A stretch of 64,000 nt of DNA from Periplaneta americana (lineage: Eukaryota > Arthropoda > Insecta > Blattodea > Blattidae): assembly GCF_040183065.1 (NCBI RefSeq), contig NC_091128.1, forward strand, positions 174,704,168 through 174,768,167, read 5' to 3'. Positions 11,976 to 22,781 of this stretch are shown one piece after another (the stretch's first letter is position 1; every line of letters starts with the position of its first letter). Both the position numbers and the translations under genes were made by a program. The notes beneath the pieces are model-generated. The model was not told the DNA's origin, ran no database searches, and worked only from the letters and a program-made list of their open reading frames with translations.

Positions 11976-12621
11976 ATTGAAAGAAAACATACAGCTCGTG
12001 TATCGTACATTATTTTGTGCGAAGATCGTTTATTACATACCTAAAAGACGAATTTCTAATTAGTTGCAATGAAATTTCCATCTTGGTTTCTGTTCAATGA
12101 CGGCAAATTTCTAAAACAAAAATATCTATCTTCAACATTGTTGCTTTAAAATGTTTTCTGTGTTTACTATACTCCAGCAGGCCGTGATATACGTCTGTCT
12201 TTTTTTTCCCCCAGTCCATAAATGCGAACTTAAAACAAACGGTAAAGTTATGTAATGATTTATTTTTCATTTTAATATTTTAACAATATTATTTACATAA
12301 CATATTGCAGTAATAACATCGGCATCTGGAATCTTGTTGATTTTTTCACGGCTTCCTTAATGTTACTTCCATCACGAATCCAGTAACTTTAGTGGAGTTG
12401 TAGAGTTTACTTAATTTTTGCAAATATTTAAAAATAATAATTAACAGTGCAATTTAGGTGAAATTGCAGTGGTAAGTTTCCAATTTATAATTATTACTAT
12501 ATTGAACGTCTCTAAAAATAATATGTTAAAAGCCTAAAGCAGTAAAATGAATATGTCACTTAAGCGGTAAGAAGAGGGAAATTGTTATGTGTGTTACGTT
12601 GGGAATACTGAATGTGGAATT
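11976..12621. other. No gene recognised
   Basis: AT-rich noncoding sequence between two LINE fragments. Possibly their 3' untranslated sequence, but I cannot show it. Confidence 0.35.
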
Positions 12622-13290
12622 TTAGACTTTCCGCGGATTGGTTTTGTGCGGAAACGAAGCAAATACGCACGATCTCGCACAAAATAAATTACGAAATTTC
12701 GTTTTAAGCTTAGGTGCATATAATGTTATATAATAAAATAAACCAACACAGTCCAACTTATTGTTAATAATTTTATAAAGAAAGTTTAAAGATTGACAAT
12801 TTCGTCGAATTTGCAAACTAGTAAAATGGAAATGTTGAAGCATTGTAGCATAACTCTCATAGGTAGGATAATCATTATAAAGTCTGTAATATAATCATTT
12901 TAGAAATGTATTTTGAATTTTTTCTAGTAACAGAATATATTTGTTAGTAACTGGGTTCCAGATAACAGCACCATATTCTAATTTAGATCGAACAATGGAA
13001 TTATACAAAATTATTATAGTTTTGACTTTGAATTTACAAGAATTTCTCATAACAAAACCTAAACTTTTATAGGACAAATTTATAATATTATTAATATGAC
13101 TATAAAATGTAAAATTGCTGCTAAATGATATACCTAAATCTTTATGTTCATTTTCTGCTGGTAAAACTTTTGCCTCTATTTTATATGAAAATTTAATTGT
13201 ATTTTTCAATCTATTATTAAACAATTTAGCGATACAGAAATATAACCGAATACGGCGCACAGTTGTGGTATATATTGTTAGTTTCAAGCA
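12622..13290 (-). pseudogene. Jockey-like LINE RT, C-terminal fragment
   Basis: The minus frame 13287-12895 carries EHKDLGISFSSNFTFYSHIN, LGFVMRNSCKFK and YNSIVRSKLEYGAVIWNP, then LEKIQNTFLK. This is the typical post-palm 'thumb' series of jockey-type reverse transcriptases. A second frame (12843-12622) continues with SLNFLYKIINNKLDC after a frame break near 12870. The element is 5' truncated at about 13290 and lacks endonuclease and catalytic palm. Confidence 0.75.
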
Positions 13291-13499
13291 TTTTCAATCC
13301 CTACATAGCGTCAGGACATCACGTCTCTTGGCGTAAGAAGGGAGCGTAGTGTTGAATGCAATAACCTCCCTGCAACTGGTGCAACAAAATGCAAAATGCA
13401 TGCCATCAGAATGTGCCGTTTGTTGTGGTGCCCCATTCATCTTGTGCATTAACTTACACAAAACGAAAGACGACTGACGTCCGTACACGTCGTGTGGTT

Positions 13500-13790
13500 G
13501 TGTGTTTGCTGTCTTAACATGTAAACAAACCACAATCCACGTACAGTGGCCTGGACGTTCTCCGGACTTGTCGCCACTCGACTTTTTCCTGTGGGGAACT
13601 GTAAAGGACAGTGTGTACCAGAACATTCTGACAAAATCAGACGCAGCAACGCATTTGACAGGCTTGTGTGTCCGTTCAGCCAGCAACATGTCGGGCAGTC
13701 ATACGGTCTTTCGGGGAACGCCTTCGAATGTGCATTAATGTGAATGAGCACCATTTGGAACATCTTCTGTGACTCTGAAAGCATAACATT
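13500..13790 (+). pseudogene. Mariner-like DDE transposase, C-terminal remnant
   Basis: The + frame contains [20 protein letters not shown] and VKDSVYQ, the hallmark block around the last catalytic residue of insect mariner-like transposases. After a frame shift near 13700 another + frame ends CINVNEHHLEHLL-stop, the usual C terminus. The rest is lost or unrecognisable upstream. Confidence 0.75.
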
Positions 13791-13982
13791 ATCACATTGG
13801 AAGTACGTTTTTGTTTCGTTTTGTTGTTGTTATTGATGATTAGGAAGGTGACATTGTGATACATTTTTGAACTGGTCTTAATGTGTGTAATCAAGGTACG
13901 TGATTAAAATATGTAGTGCTATTTGAAAAATTGATGACGTCACGTGTCTCTTGTACCATAATGTAGTTACATGAACCAAATC

Positions 13983-14208
13983 GTCGACCTGGTTGGCGAA
14001 TTGGTATAGCGCTGGCCTTCTATGCCCAAGGTTGCGGGTTCGATAACGGGCCAGGTCGATGGCATTTAAGTGTGCTTAAATGCGACAGGCTCATGTCAGT
14101 AGATTTACTGGCATGTAAAAGAACTCCTGCGGGACAAAATTCCGGCACATCCGGCGACGCTGATATAACCTCTGCAGTTGCGAGCGTCGTTAAATAAAAC
14201 ATAACATA
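13983..14208 (+). mobile_element. SINE-A, complete, with 14 bp TSD
   Basis: A tRNA-like head (tggttggcgaattggtatag; ttgcgggttcgataac as B box) is followed by a family-specific body and an ataacataac tail. The insert is bounded by perfect duplications 'acatgaaccaaatc' at 13969-13982 and 14209-14222. Other copies lie at 38428-38560 (partial) and 54194-54412 (minus). Confidence 0.9.
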
Positions 14209-14302
14209 ACATGAACCAAATCTCCACACTCACGTTAGCCCCTCGTTCTAACATAACGCTCAAAAACAAAAATTCCAATACCTATCCAAACAAAAAAGTT
14301 AT

Positions 14303-14333
14303 AATAGGTGCACAAGATAAATGGGACACCCTG
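14303..14333. repeat. DNA transposon terminus
   Basis: The sequence ends 'gggacaccctg' followed by TA, the standard outer end of a Tc1/mariner-type terminal inverted repeat (CAGGGTGTCCC...). No partner repeat is seen nearby, so this is a solo or truncated end. Confidence 0.4.
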
Positions 14334-14336
14334 TAT

Positions 14337-14471
14337 ATTAAGTATAGTAAATAGTAATGGGGATAGACTACAACCTTGTCGAACACCTTGATTAATTGAT
14401 TTACACTCAGTTTGGTTGTTTCCAGTACAAACTGAAATATAATTTTCACAATATAAAATCGCACATTTCAA
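14337..14471 (-). pseudogene. LINE reverse transcriptase fragment
   Basis: A minus frame reads YCENYISVCTGNNQTECKS and [19 protein letters not shown]. The latter is the highly conserved '[12 protein letters not shown]' RT block of RTE/I-type LINEs. Only about 45 codons remain. Confidence 0.65.
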
Positions 14472-15034
14472 CTAATAATCCATCAATTTCCACCAAATCA
14501 TAAATGACAATCACGGGTGGATGTTGAATCCGTTTTTAGACGGTTACAGTACGTTCAACTGACTGAAATTAAAATATAAATGTGACAAAGAAACTCGTTG
14601 AAATATATAGTCTATAGCTACTGTTAGAATGCTGAAATTAGACATTTCTTCGTACAGCGTAGACCAGATTTCTAAGAATGCAAAAATGCCTCGAGCTATT
14701 AAAAGAAGCTCTTAAACATTTTGTACAATATTTGTAATTCAGTATTTATACCAAATAAGTTTCTCGTCAAAGGTTGGCATCACAACAACAGCCAGAAATC
14801 TCCTTGAACTTGAAAATATCACTTGTGTATATCGACTACAGAGTCCAGATTTCAGAAGCTGCTATCTGCAAAACATGTCTGTTGCATTGATTATTTTTTA
14901 CTGAAACTTTTTTGATATTTATGTTCAACGTTTCTTTTTATATATATATTTCTAAATCCGAAACAAGTGTACGTTAATAAGGTGGTTTTGGTTTTATTTT
15001 TCAAATCACCTCTCGATCCTCCCTCGGATCTCTA
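14472..15034. other. No gene recognised
   Basis: Noncoding AT-rich sequence; it may include the decayed interior of the hAT copy whose end is at 15035-15064. Confidence 0.35.
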
Positions 15035-15064
15035 CACGACCCCCACTTTGGGAACCACTGCTCT
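15035..15064. repeat. hAT-type terminal inverted repeat, single end
   Basis: The sequence 'tttgggaaccactgctctg' is the complement of CAGAGCAGTGGTTCCCAAA, a familiar insect hAT terminus. I find no matching opposite end within several kb. Confidence 0.5.
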
Positions 15065-15107
15065 GTGGTGATTCAGCTGTTGACCAAACGGTACCAATTA
15101 GTATGAC

Positions 15108-16098
15108 CTATACTTGTTTTTTTGAAAGATGGGACATGACAGGAGCGTTGCGATCGGAAAAACAACTGAATGTCACATAGCATGGTAGGCCTGTTGCTAT
15201 GGTAACAACGGTTGAGTTGCCAAATTTACCTTTCTCACGTGGCGAGTGCTTAGTAGCTCTCTTGGCGACATTTATTGTGCACACAATGTTAGCATTGGTA
15301 CGTTTCGTCTTTGATTCTCTGTCGATTTTTGTATTGTTTTCTTACCTTCGCGTCAATTGCCAATGAATGTTTTAATGTCCGCCATCTTAACGTCAATTGC
15401 TAGCTTCCATCAGTTGACAGCGTGGTAGTCAATATTGGCAACATAACACTGTACAGACGTGGACAAATTATTAACAAAATTGACGATTTTTATGATAATT
15501 CTGTTTACAAAATTTGACTTTTTAATTTAAACTACAGTTGACAATTTTGCATATTTCCATCATTACAGTAGACAGAAATATGCAAAAATGTCAACTGTAG
15601 TCTAAATTGAAGAGTCAAGTTTTGTAAAAATATATAATAAAAATCTTCAATTTTGCTAATAATTTGTAAATTAGCAAAAATGTCAACTGCATTGAAGAGT
15701 CAAATTTTGTAAAAGTAAAAAACAAAAATCTTCAGTTTTGCTAATAATTTGGAAATATCCAAAATGTCAACTGTAGTCCAAATTGAAGAATCGAACTTTG
15801 TAAAAATATACAATAAAAACTTTCACTTTTGCTAATAATTTGTCAATATGCAAAAATATCCAATGTAGTCCAATTTGAGGAGTTAAATTTTTTAAAATAT
15901 ACAATACAAATCTTCAATTTGGCTAATTATTTGGAAATACACAAAAATGTCAACTGTAGTCTAAATTGAAAAATCATATTTTGTAAAAATATATAATAAA
16001 AATCTTCAATTTTGCTAATAATTTGTCCACGTCTGTAGTTCCAAGCTCGGCCGCTTAACTGTCATGTCCCATCTTAAAAAAAAAAAAACAAGTATAGT
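15108..16098. mobile_element. TIR element (~990 bp) hosting a second TIR element
   Basis: The left end ctatacttgtttttttgaaa...gatgggacatgacag is inverted at the right end (ctgtcatgtcccatc...aacaagtatag). No transposase is encoded, so it is a nonautonomous DNA element. A TA-flanked element (15454-16035) occupies most of its interior. The right arm's A-run is longer than the left arm's T-run. Confidence 0.7.
15454..16035. mobile_element. MITE with TA target and internal tandem units
   Basis: The ends are CAGACGTGGACAAATTATTA and its complement, each flanked by TA (15452-53 and 16036-37), as for Tc1/mariner insertions. The inside is made of about five diverged units of roughly 100 bp. Each contains 'aaaatgtcaactgtagtc', 'attgaagagtcaa' and 'caattttgctaataatttg', the last being the complement of the terminal repeat. 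The element has therefore grown by tandem duplication of its own end. Confidence 0.8.
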
Positions 16099-16323
16099 GT
16101 GTCCACACATTTTCGGTAATCGCGATCAGAGATAATCGTGATAGTGGTAATCGCGATTAGCGACTGAAGTCTGCCACTAGTCGTAGCATAGCGATATGAT
16201 TACGGTGCCAGCCAGAGAACGTTCAGTTGGCGAGAAGCGCTGACATTCGACATTGGTCTGCAATATCTAGTCTCTGAGCCATCTATTGAATTTTCATTCT
16301 TCTCACCCCGCATTTCTTAGAAT

Positions 16324-17028
16324 GTGTGCTTGGTGTGCGAACTAGGATCTAAATTCATAAATATTTTCATCCGCTCCCTTTACACAGAGCAACTGGGGAA
16401 TTCGGGGAAGTGTGGGCGGCACGGCCCACTGGAGACCACATTTCGCAACGTTTTCACCAAACGACGCTTGAGTGCGCGACCTTCGCCGAGCATCAGTGGC
16501 CATGGTAGCCTTCGACACCGCTCACCAATGCTCACCACCGCTCAGTTCGGTAGTTCCCGGCCTTCGATATACAGCGCTCCGCTTCACATGTCCGGCACCG
16601 GTTCATCACACCGGAAAGATATGTTAAGCTTGACCACGCAGACGAATCTGAGTGGAACACTTCAAAAGTTCCGCATCATTCTGACGTCTTCGGATCAAGC
16701 GTCTTCCAGCTCCGCCACTGCTCCCTCCCCCGGGCGTCGTGTTAACCCCACGTCAGCCACGTGTCGTACTCGGAGACAGTGGGCAGCGGGAAATCTCAAG
16801 AACGCGATCAACTGGCAGACATTGAGAAGTGAAGGGATATGCAGATGTTATCAATTCAGGCCCAGGGCTTGGCCTTCACGCGCTCGTGGCATGCAGTTGT
16901 GTATCGCGCAGAAACTGAACGTTACGCGCAGAAAATGTCCTGCCATGGCTCTCACAAGTTCAGCCGGAAATAAAGCCTCTGGTAGTTCTGCTTTCACAGT
17001 GAACGGAACCAATGTCAAGTCGCTGTGA
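16324..17028 (+). CDS. Unidentified 234-codon ORF in a GC-rich island
   Basis: This open frame lies in a stretch (about 16380-17080) visibly richer in G+C than its surroundings. The product is Ser/Thr/Arg-rich with no motif, signal peptide or membrane segment I recognise. The other two + frames are broken but also look protein-like in places (e.g. QAQGLAFTRSWHAVVYRAET near 16850). The true coding frame, if any, may be a decayed one. It may be a fragment of a transposable element or a processed pseudogene. I do not assign a function. Confidence 0.2.
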   Translation: MCLVCELGSKFINIFIRSLYTEQLGNSGKCGRHGPLETTFRNVFTKRRLSARPSPSISGHGSLRHRSPMLTTAQFGSSRPSIYSAPLHMSGTGSSHRKDMLSLTTQTNLSGTLQKFRIILTSSDQASSSSATAPSPGRRVNPTSATCRTRRQWAAGNLKNAINWQTLRSEGICRCYQFRPRAWPSRARGMQLCIAQKLNVTRRKCPAMALTSSAGNKASGSSAFTVNGTNVKSL

Positions 17029-17738
17029 CTTTGCTTTATCGGTCTGATCGATCTTTCAAGGGCCCTATGTCAGGCCAAGCATCAAATGTAGCAGCTCCCA
17101 TTAGCCATTTCTATCTGAATTTCAATTCAATCGTGCTAATTCATGCTACAGAAAGGAAGGCCATTTTGTTCCGGTGTCCACAACTTTGACAAAATGTCGG
17201 TGATTTATGAAATCCTTTGGATTCTGTGAAACATCTTTTTTGAACGATCATGCTTTTCTTTCTCTACTTACCATTGTTGTTTACATACTTCGAAAGTTGA
17301 CAATACTGCACTTTCGAATTGCTATGTAAACTGAAGAAATCATAATGTTGTTTAATTACAAACGGAGCCCTTATTTAGAAAAATACACATTTGTAAGCTT
17401 TTTCAGTATTAACTTACCGCAACCGATTCTCTATACTTCTTCAATCTCTTTATCCACTAAATCCACTACCAATTCTTCTGCCATAATCATTAAATGATTA
17501 CAAAACTTTTAATTAAACTCATATATTGATCAGATTAATACACGTTTTATTACCAGAAACAACAATGATTGTTTACAATGAAACAAAATAACCTACATGC
17601 TGCCTTGACAACGAAGTTCAAACTTTCTTACAGAGATTTTTTTTACTTATCAAACAAATTTATGGTATATTCAAAATTTCTGAAAATATTCGCTGTTCAC
17701 GAGTGCGGCCACTTTTTTTTTTTTTTTTTTTTGACAGC
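17029..17738. other. No gene recognised; poly-T at 17713-17732
   Basis: Noncoding. A 20-base T-run lies immediately outside the left inverted arm that starts at 17739. Confidence 0.45.
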
Positions 17739-17976
17739 TGTACACCACATCGGAACTAGTCAATACGAACACAGTGAAGTAGTTGCTTATTTAAATAACT
17801 TTGCACTTCTTTGTAAGTATGTATTCAACCTTGGGGGAAGGGGTGGCGTAAATTCATTCTTATCTATCCGCAAATTGGATACCAGAAGTGTAATTGCGAT
17901 ATAAGTGCGGTAAGTGCGTTATTACAGAATCAGGAACAAAAAATTTTTAGACGATCGTAATTTAATTAAATTAAAA

Positions 17977-18007
<31 letters not shown>

Positions 18008-18376
18008 ACAAATAAATAAATAGGCTAAATAGATAAATAAATAGCTAGATAAGTAAATAAATAGGTAAGTAAATAAATAGATAAATAAATAAATACATAG
18101 GCTAAATAGATAAATAAATAGATAGATAAATAGCTAGATAAGTAAATAAATAGGTAAGTAAATAAATAGATAAATAAATAAATAAATACATACATAGGCT
18201 AAATAGATAAATAAATAGATAGATAAATAGCTAGATAAGTAAATAAATATATAAGTAAATAAATAGATAAATAAATAAATAGATGAATAGATAAATAAAT
18301 AAATAAATAATATATTTTCAACTTCATATATTGAACGGAAATATAAAATCTCAATTTATTTCTTAAAAGATAAATG
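17739..18376. repeat. Long inverted repeat, left arm
   Basis: From 'tgtacaccacatcgg' this matches the reverse complement of the block ending at 25718. It includes 'ggtaagtgcgttattacaga', an (AAAT)n core with shared interruptions (ataggctaaatagat, agctagataagt), and 'ttcaacttcatatattgaac' up to 18376. Relative to the right arm it lacks about 85 bp between 'gaatcaggaacaaaaa' and 'tttttagacgatcg'. Confidence 0.8.
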
Positions 18377-18456
18377 CACTATATATATTTTTTTTTTTTG
18401 ATGATAGAGATTTATATAAATTTGTTTTAAATTAGAAAACAAGACAAGTCACATGC

Positions 18457-18550
18457 GTGAGTGCATAACAGAATCTCGGAAACTGAAAAAATTCGACTTC
18501 GCCTCGTTTTTTCAAGTTGTTTTCTCGATTGTGTTATAATGCACTTAACC
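18457..18550. repeat. Small inverted-repeat element, ~95 bp
   Basis: 'gtgcataacagaatctcg' is inverted as 'cgattgtgttataatgcac' at the other end. Related small hairpins occur at 19335-19428 and 25452-25556, and half of one lies in the left long arm at about 17905. They look like one tiny MITE family. Confidence 0.55.
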
Positions 18551-18692
18551 ACGCTCGTATCGCAATATACTATTTTGGACAATCATGCTCTCTTTGCATA
18601 CTAACCATCATTGTTGCATGCCATGTAACTTGAATAGATAGCACGTTCAAAGGCTGATACGGAAACGCTGTAAATAACAGAGCAGTAAGTAA

Positions 18693-18722
18693 ATTACTTA
18701 CAACACAGCTGTGTTGTAAGTA
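18693..18722. repeat. Perfect 30 bp palindrome
   Basis: Two exact inverted halves (ttacttacaacacag / ctgtgttgtaagtaa) meet without a spacer. It might be a transposon remnant or a chance hairpin. Confidence 0.6.
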
Positions 18723-18825
18723 AATTATCTACAGACTTAACATACAGTCATTTGTAAATTTAAAAGAACAAGAACTCTACAGAACAAGCGTCATTTATTA
18801 AGATTAAATTTGAACGTGAAGTTTG

Positions 18826-19080
18826 AATAATTGAAGCGTCGGCTGGAACAACGTTGTAAGTTACAAAATTTTCATTCGGCGTGTTTCCGTGTAATAATGT
18901 TGTATGTCATGTTACCTTGCTATACTCTTTGGCTTGCAACTGTCCATCAATGCAGTACGTGAAATTTGTCCTCTCAAAAGTTTGCTAGCCTATAAGAACA
19001 ACGTTGTACGTGTACACATTTTTGGAGCTCCTGTAAATTTTACTAAATGTAACTTATAGCGTCGCGACGCTTCAATTATT
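18826..19080. mobile_element. MITE, 255 bp, 15-16 bp TIRs
   Basis: The ends 'aataattgaagcgtc' and 'gacgcttcaattatt' are exact inverted repeats. The interior contains two 'acaacgttgta' motifs and no ORF. No target duplication is obvious. Confidence 0.65.
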
Positions 19081-19334
19081 AAATATTATGGGATAAAGAC
19101 TGTCATTCTCTTTATTTATAGAAAAAGATTCAGACACTTCAATTTCGTATATTGCAATAGCTTTTTATTTATTTGAACAATGCATTGGCCTACACATAGA
19201 AAATTACACATTGTCATTAACAAAATGACAAACGTTCGGTTCAAAATTAATACACAACTAAAATACGTAATAAATAAAATAAATATAGCTACAAATTATG
19301 ATTGTGTAAAAAATAATATGTAATACATGGGCGC

Positions 19335-19428
19335 TAAGTGCATAACACAATCTCGCAGTCTCGAGAATTAAAAGAAACTCTCGCAAGCGCATCGTTTTTC
19401 AAACTTTCCCTCACCTCTGTTGCACTTA
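19335..19428. repeat. Small inverted-repeat element, second copy
   Basis: 'aagtgcataacacaatctcg' at the start resembles the element at 18457, and 'ctgttgcactta' closes it. The inverted match is weaker than in the 18457 copy. Confidence 0.4.
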
Positions 19429-19741
19429 CCAACCTAGAATCGCAATATACTATTTTAGACAATCGTATTCATTTGTTGTACACTGGGCTGCAAAAGTAAT
19501 GCCCAGTCGAAGTCGCTATCGATTTGAAATATTATCGTGTTACGAGGATTCGCTTAGGAAACTATAGAAATAGAGATACACAGAAGGCCTTGCAATACAA
19601 TAATTGTATAAACACATCTGAACTGGCCTGAATCTTGTAAATAATTTTATTCTATGCAAAGTAGAAATGTGTAGTTAAATGTTTCAATTAGATTCAATTT
19701 TCAGTTCTGTATCTGTACCCTTTTTATAAGAAGATGTTATA

Positions 19742-21103
19742 TCTATATTAATAATAAATCTGTAGCCGAAATTTTTCTGGTAATTTTCGATTTTCCAAAA
19801 ATAATTGGTCCTAACATACATAATTAGCCACCCTGAAACCGAAAATCGCTTTTTTGAAATTTTTGTTTGTATGTCTGTCTGTCTGTCTGTATGTTTGTTA
19901 CCTTTTCACGCGATAATGGCTGAACGGATTTCGATGAAAATTGGAATATAAATTAAGTTCGTTGTAACTTAGATTTTAGGCTATATAGTATTCAAAATAC
20001 ATTATTTAAAATGGGGGTTATAAGGGGGCCTGAATTAAATAAATCGAAATATCTCGCTTATTATTGATTTTTGAGAAAAATGTTACATAACAAAAGTTTC
20101 TTTAAAAATAATTTTCGATAAGTTTTATTCCTTGGACAATTTTGATAGGATTGATATTTAATGAGATAAATGAGTTTTAAAATTAAAATAACTGTCATCC
20201 AAGGCCGTGTAATGAATTAAAAAACAAATGACTTCGTGTATAAGGGGCCTTGGACAGCAACAATCGAAAGCTATGAAAGATAGCCTACAGAGAATGTTTC
20301 TGTGTTTGTATGAAGTAATATCGGAAGCTGAATTAACCGATTTGTATAATTAATTATTATTTCACCATTGGAAAGTGTAGTTCCTCTAAATGGACATAGA
20401 GCTATAATGTTATATAATATAATTTAAGTTATTTGAAGGGTTCAGAACCATAGTGGGCCAAGCGCCATTTACTGAATACGTAGAAAACAAGTTATTACCA
20501 TAATTCAATGGAAACCTATAACAAGTAAAATAAAATGTACACATTAAATCTAAATGATGTCAATCTTCATTAAACTATGGTTGCATGTAATAAAAATTAA
20601 GAAACATGTTAAAGGAATTGTCATTGCACCAAATGAGTGTCTCTGGACCAAAATGATCGCATTTTAATTATTTGGATGCAATTTAAATTAAGTAACATAT
20701 TAAACGATTTATCCTTCTATCAAACACGAATGTTCCCTGGATCAAATGTCCTATTTTAATTGTGTAATAATTACTTTATACTTATTTCTAACGGGTGCAG
20801 CCACCGGCGTGGCTCAGTCGGTTAAGGCGCTTGCCTGCCGGTCTGAAGTTGCGTTCGGGCGCGGGTTCGATCCCCGCTTGGGCTGATTACCTGGTTGGGT
20901 TTTTTCCGATGTTTTCCCCCACCGTAATGTGAATACAAGGTAATCTCTGGCGAATCCTCGGCCTCATCTCGCCAAATATCATCTCGCTATCACCAATCTC
21001 ATCGACGCTAAATAACCTAGTAGTTGATACAGCGTCGTTAAATAACCAACTAAAATAAAATAATAAATCTAACGGGTGCAGCGGAGCGCACGGGTACGGC
21101 TAG
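19742..21103 (+). mobile_element. Nonautonomous Helitron-like element
   Basis: It begins TCTATATTAATAATAAA after an A and ends CTAG before a T, matching the A|T insertion and 5'-TC...CTRR-3' rule of Helitrons. Just before the end a short hairpin (GTGC-loop-GCAC) precedes 'gggtacggCTAG'. The body includes 'cgcgataatggctgaacgga', a phrase common in invertebrate elements of this type. No Rep/helicase is present. A SINE has inserted near its 3' end. Confidence 0.65.
20802..21067 (+). mobile_element. SINE-C, complete, with 15 bp TSD
   Basis: The A box (tggctcagtcggttaagg) and B box (cgggttcgatccccg) form a clear tRNA-like head. The tail is A-rich (aaaataaaataataaa). The duplication 'tctaacgggtgcagc' flanks it exactly at 20787-20801 and 21068-21082. 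The target is the conserved 3' end of the Helitron-like host. The body shares 'ttacctggttgggttttttc' and 'gatacagcgtcgttaaataa' with SINE-B. Confidence 0.92.
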
Positions 21104-21824
21104 TTTATAATAAAATTGATACTCTTTTTGTTAATGTAATACGAAACATAACTGGCTGTATATATTATATCGATTGTAACAATGACAGCAACCATTGATA
21201 ATAAATGGAAGGCTGTGGAATACCATATAAACTGCAGTTTCACTATTTTCGTGTAGTATTCTTATTAATGTTGTAAAATAAAAGTAATTAATCCACTTAC
21301 ATTTGCCTTCAACAATTCACTTTATTTTTTTCTTTAATGTTTCAAATCACATTATATTGTACATGTTTATTGTATTCAGGATCCTTGTGGTCACTCTAAT
21401 TCTTTGAGCTGATGTCTATTCAAATATAAAATATTAACGTTAACATGTTATAAAAGTCGTATTTATATGTTTTTAAAAACCTAACCTCAGGAAAATAGCT
21501 TTCCACCTCCCCATGATTGCTAGAGTCCTCGGAAAATGATAAAATTTCGTATCGGCATTGCTTTTGCAGCCCAGTGTACTTATCGATTCTGTTTACATGT
21601 ATCGTAGGTTGGCAATACCGCACGTTACCTGGTTGCCACGCAAACAAAAGAAAAACAGTGATGTTATGACACAGTCTAATATATACAGTCGCGCAACTTC
21701 AACACTTTTCTTGCCAACATTCACGACACTAGCGCCCAAGCGGCAGGCAAGGCACTGGTCATAGGGTTGATGCAGCCAGCACGTGCTTTAAAGGGATGCG
21801 AGATGTTATAATAACGTTTTAATC

Positions 21825-21947
21825 ATGCGTCGGAATAAAGGCAATGTGTGCAATGACGAAAATTGCAGTAACAACAAGTTTAAATCTCCGAATTTGTCGT
21901 TCTTCAGATTCCCTAAAGACCAAGAGAAAATCATAACTCAGTCATAA
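21825..21947 (+). pseudogene. THAP zinc finger, N-terminal fragment of a P-like transposase
   Basis: A 40-codon frame begins with ATG at 21825. It shows C-x4-C (VCNDENC) near the start, then LSFFRFPKDQEK. This is the C2CH THAP layout: early cysteine pair, then the F-x-F-P segment. THAP domains bind DNA and form the N terminus of P-element transposases and THAP proteins. The frame stops before the later Cys-His pair. Its position just inside a TIR supports the transposase reading. Confidence 0.6.
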
Positions 21948-22095
21948 CCTATAGTATAATCCACGCTGTAGGTAGCCTATGTATTGTGTTCTATAAAACA
22001 TTTATTACTTATCAGTTACCTATTTATGATTTGAGGCTTTCTCGGCGTTGGTTCGCTAATATGTTTTCGCGGGATATCAGCCGAGTTAAGATTTT

Positions 22096-22153
22096 GGAAT
22101 GCTCCAAGCTTTCGACTGCTATCTCTGCAGCCATCTTCAGGGAAGTGATGTCC
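22096..22153 (-). ncRNA. Hammerhead-ribozyme-like motif, left arm
   Basis: Exact mirror of the motif at 22724-22781, read on the minus strand: core CTGAAGA, stem II GGCTGC/GCAGTC, GAAA, minimal stem III. Confidence 0.5.
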
Positions 22154-22397
22154 GAACAGAAAGTCGAAAGGTTATATAGATGTGGCTGTCTCAGGTGAAA
22201 CGGGATTGGTTGGCGGATCGGCCAATCCGGGGCCGGGAATTGTCATCGCTCGTAAGCTCCGCCCCTCCCGGGATTGCTGCGTGAAGTTTGGCGGGCGGCG
22301 AGCCCTGTTCCGCCGGTTGGAATCGGTTGCCGTCCTCGGTCCGTGATCTTCATGACCTTGATTGTAAGAGGGCCTGAGTTGGTCTAAGGCCGGTGTC

Positions 22398-22690
22398 GTA
22401 CAATCAAGGAGGCCATAGAGATCAAGCTGGAGAAAAACAACTTTAACAGAGACAGTGGACTCCAGCTCAGTCAGGCATGGACACCGGCCTTAGACCAACT
22501 CAGGCCCTCTTACAATCAAGGTCATGAAGATCACGGACCGAGGACGGCAACCGATTCCAACCGGCGGAACAGGGCTCGCCGCCCGCCAAACTTCACGCAG
22601 CAATCCCGGGAGGGGCGGAGCTTACGAGCGATGACAATTCCCGGCCCCGGATTGGCCGATCCGCCAACCAATCCCGTTTCACCTGAGACA
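22398..22690 (+). pseudogene. Penelope-like ORF C terminus
   Basis: The + frame runs from the spacer into the right arm: TIKEAIEIKLEKNNFNRDSG, LQLSQAWTPALDQL, then low-complexity Pro/Arg-rich sequence to a stop near 22690. The RE/KEAIEI block follows the GIY-YIG domain in these elements. The GIY-YIG and RT domains are absent here. Confidence 0.6.
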
Positions 22691-22723
22691 GCCACATCTA
22701 TATAACCTTTCGACTTTCTGTTC

Positions 22724-22781
22724 GGACATCACTTCCCTGAAGATGGCTGCAGAGATAGCAGTCGAAAGCTTGGAGCATTCC
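22724..22781 (+). ncRNA. Hammerhead-ribozyme-like motif, right arm
   Basis: Stem I is GGA[catca]CTTCC paired with GGAG[cat]TCC (internal loop, one G-U). The core is CTGAAGA followed by an extra T. Stem II is GGCTGC/GCAGTC with a 7-base loop, then GAAA, G-C and TT as the reduced stem III, with predicted cleavage after 22771. Hammerheads with a diminished stem III that act as dimers are known from Penelope-like elements. The extra base between core and stem II departs from the canonical core. Activity is inferred only. Confidence 0.55.

Larger units (their letters stand above)
19481..21576. mobile_element. TIR element family T, copy 1, hosting a Helitron-like element
   Basis: The ends are CACTGGGCTGCAAAAG and its complement, flanked by TA at 19479-80 and 21577-78. 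Without the Helitron-like insert (19742-21103) the element is about 730 bp. A second copy in opposite orientation at 26429-26987 shares both ends plus the interior blocks around 21130-21300 and 21420-21560, but lacks the insert. No transposase is encoded. Confidence 0.8.

Noticed and set aside
13294-13689. 131-codon minus-strand ORF
   Set aside because: It is antisense to a recognisable transposase remnant on the + strand and has no motif.
20802-20880. A tRNA gene (A and B boxes present)
   Set aside because: The sequence is the head of a SINE with a 15 bp TSD and an A-rich tail; no complete cloverleaf is evident. The same applies at 13983, 39861 and 44805.
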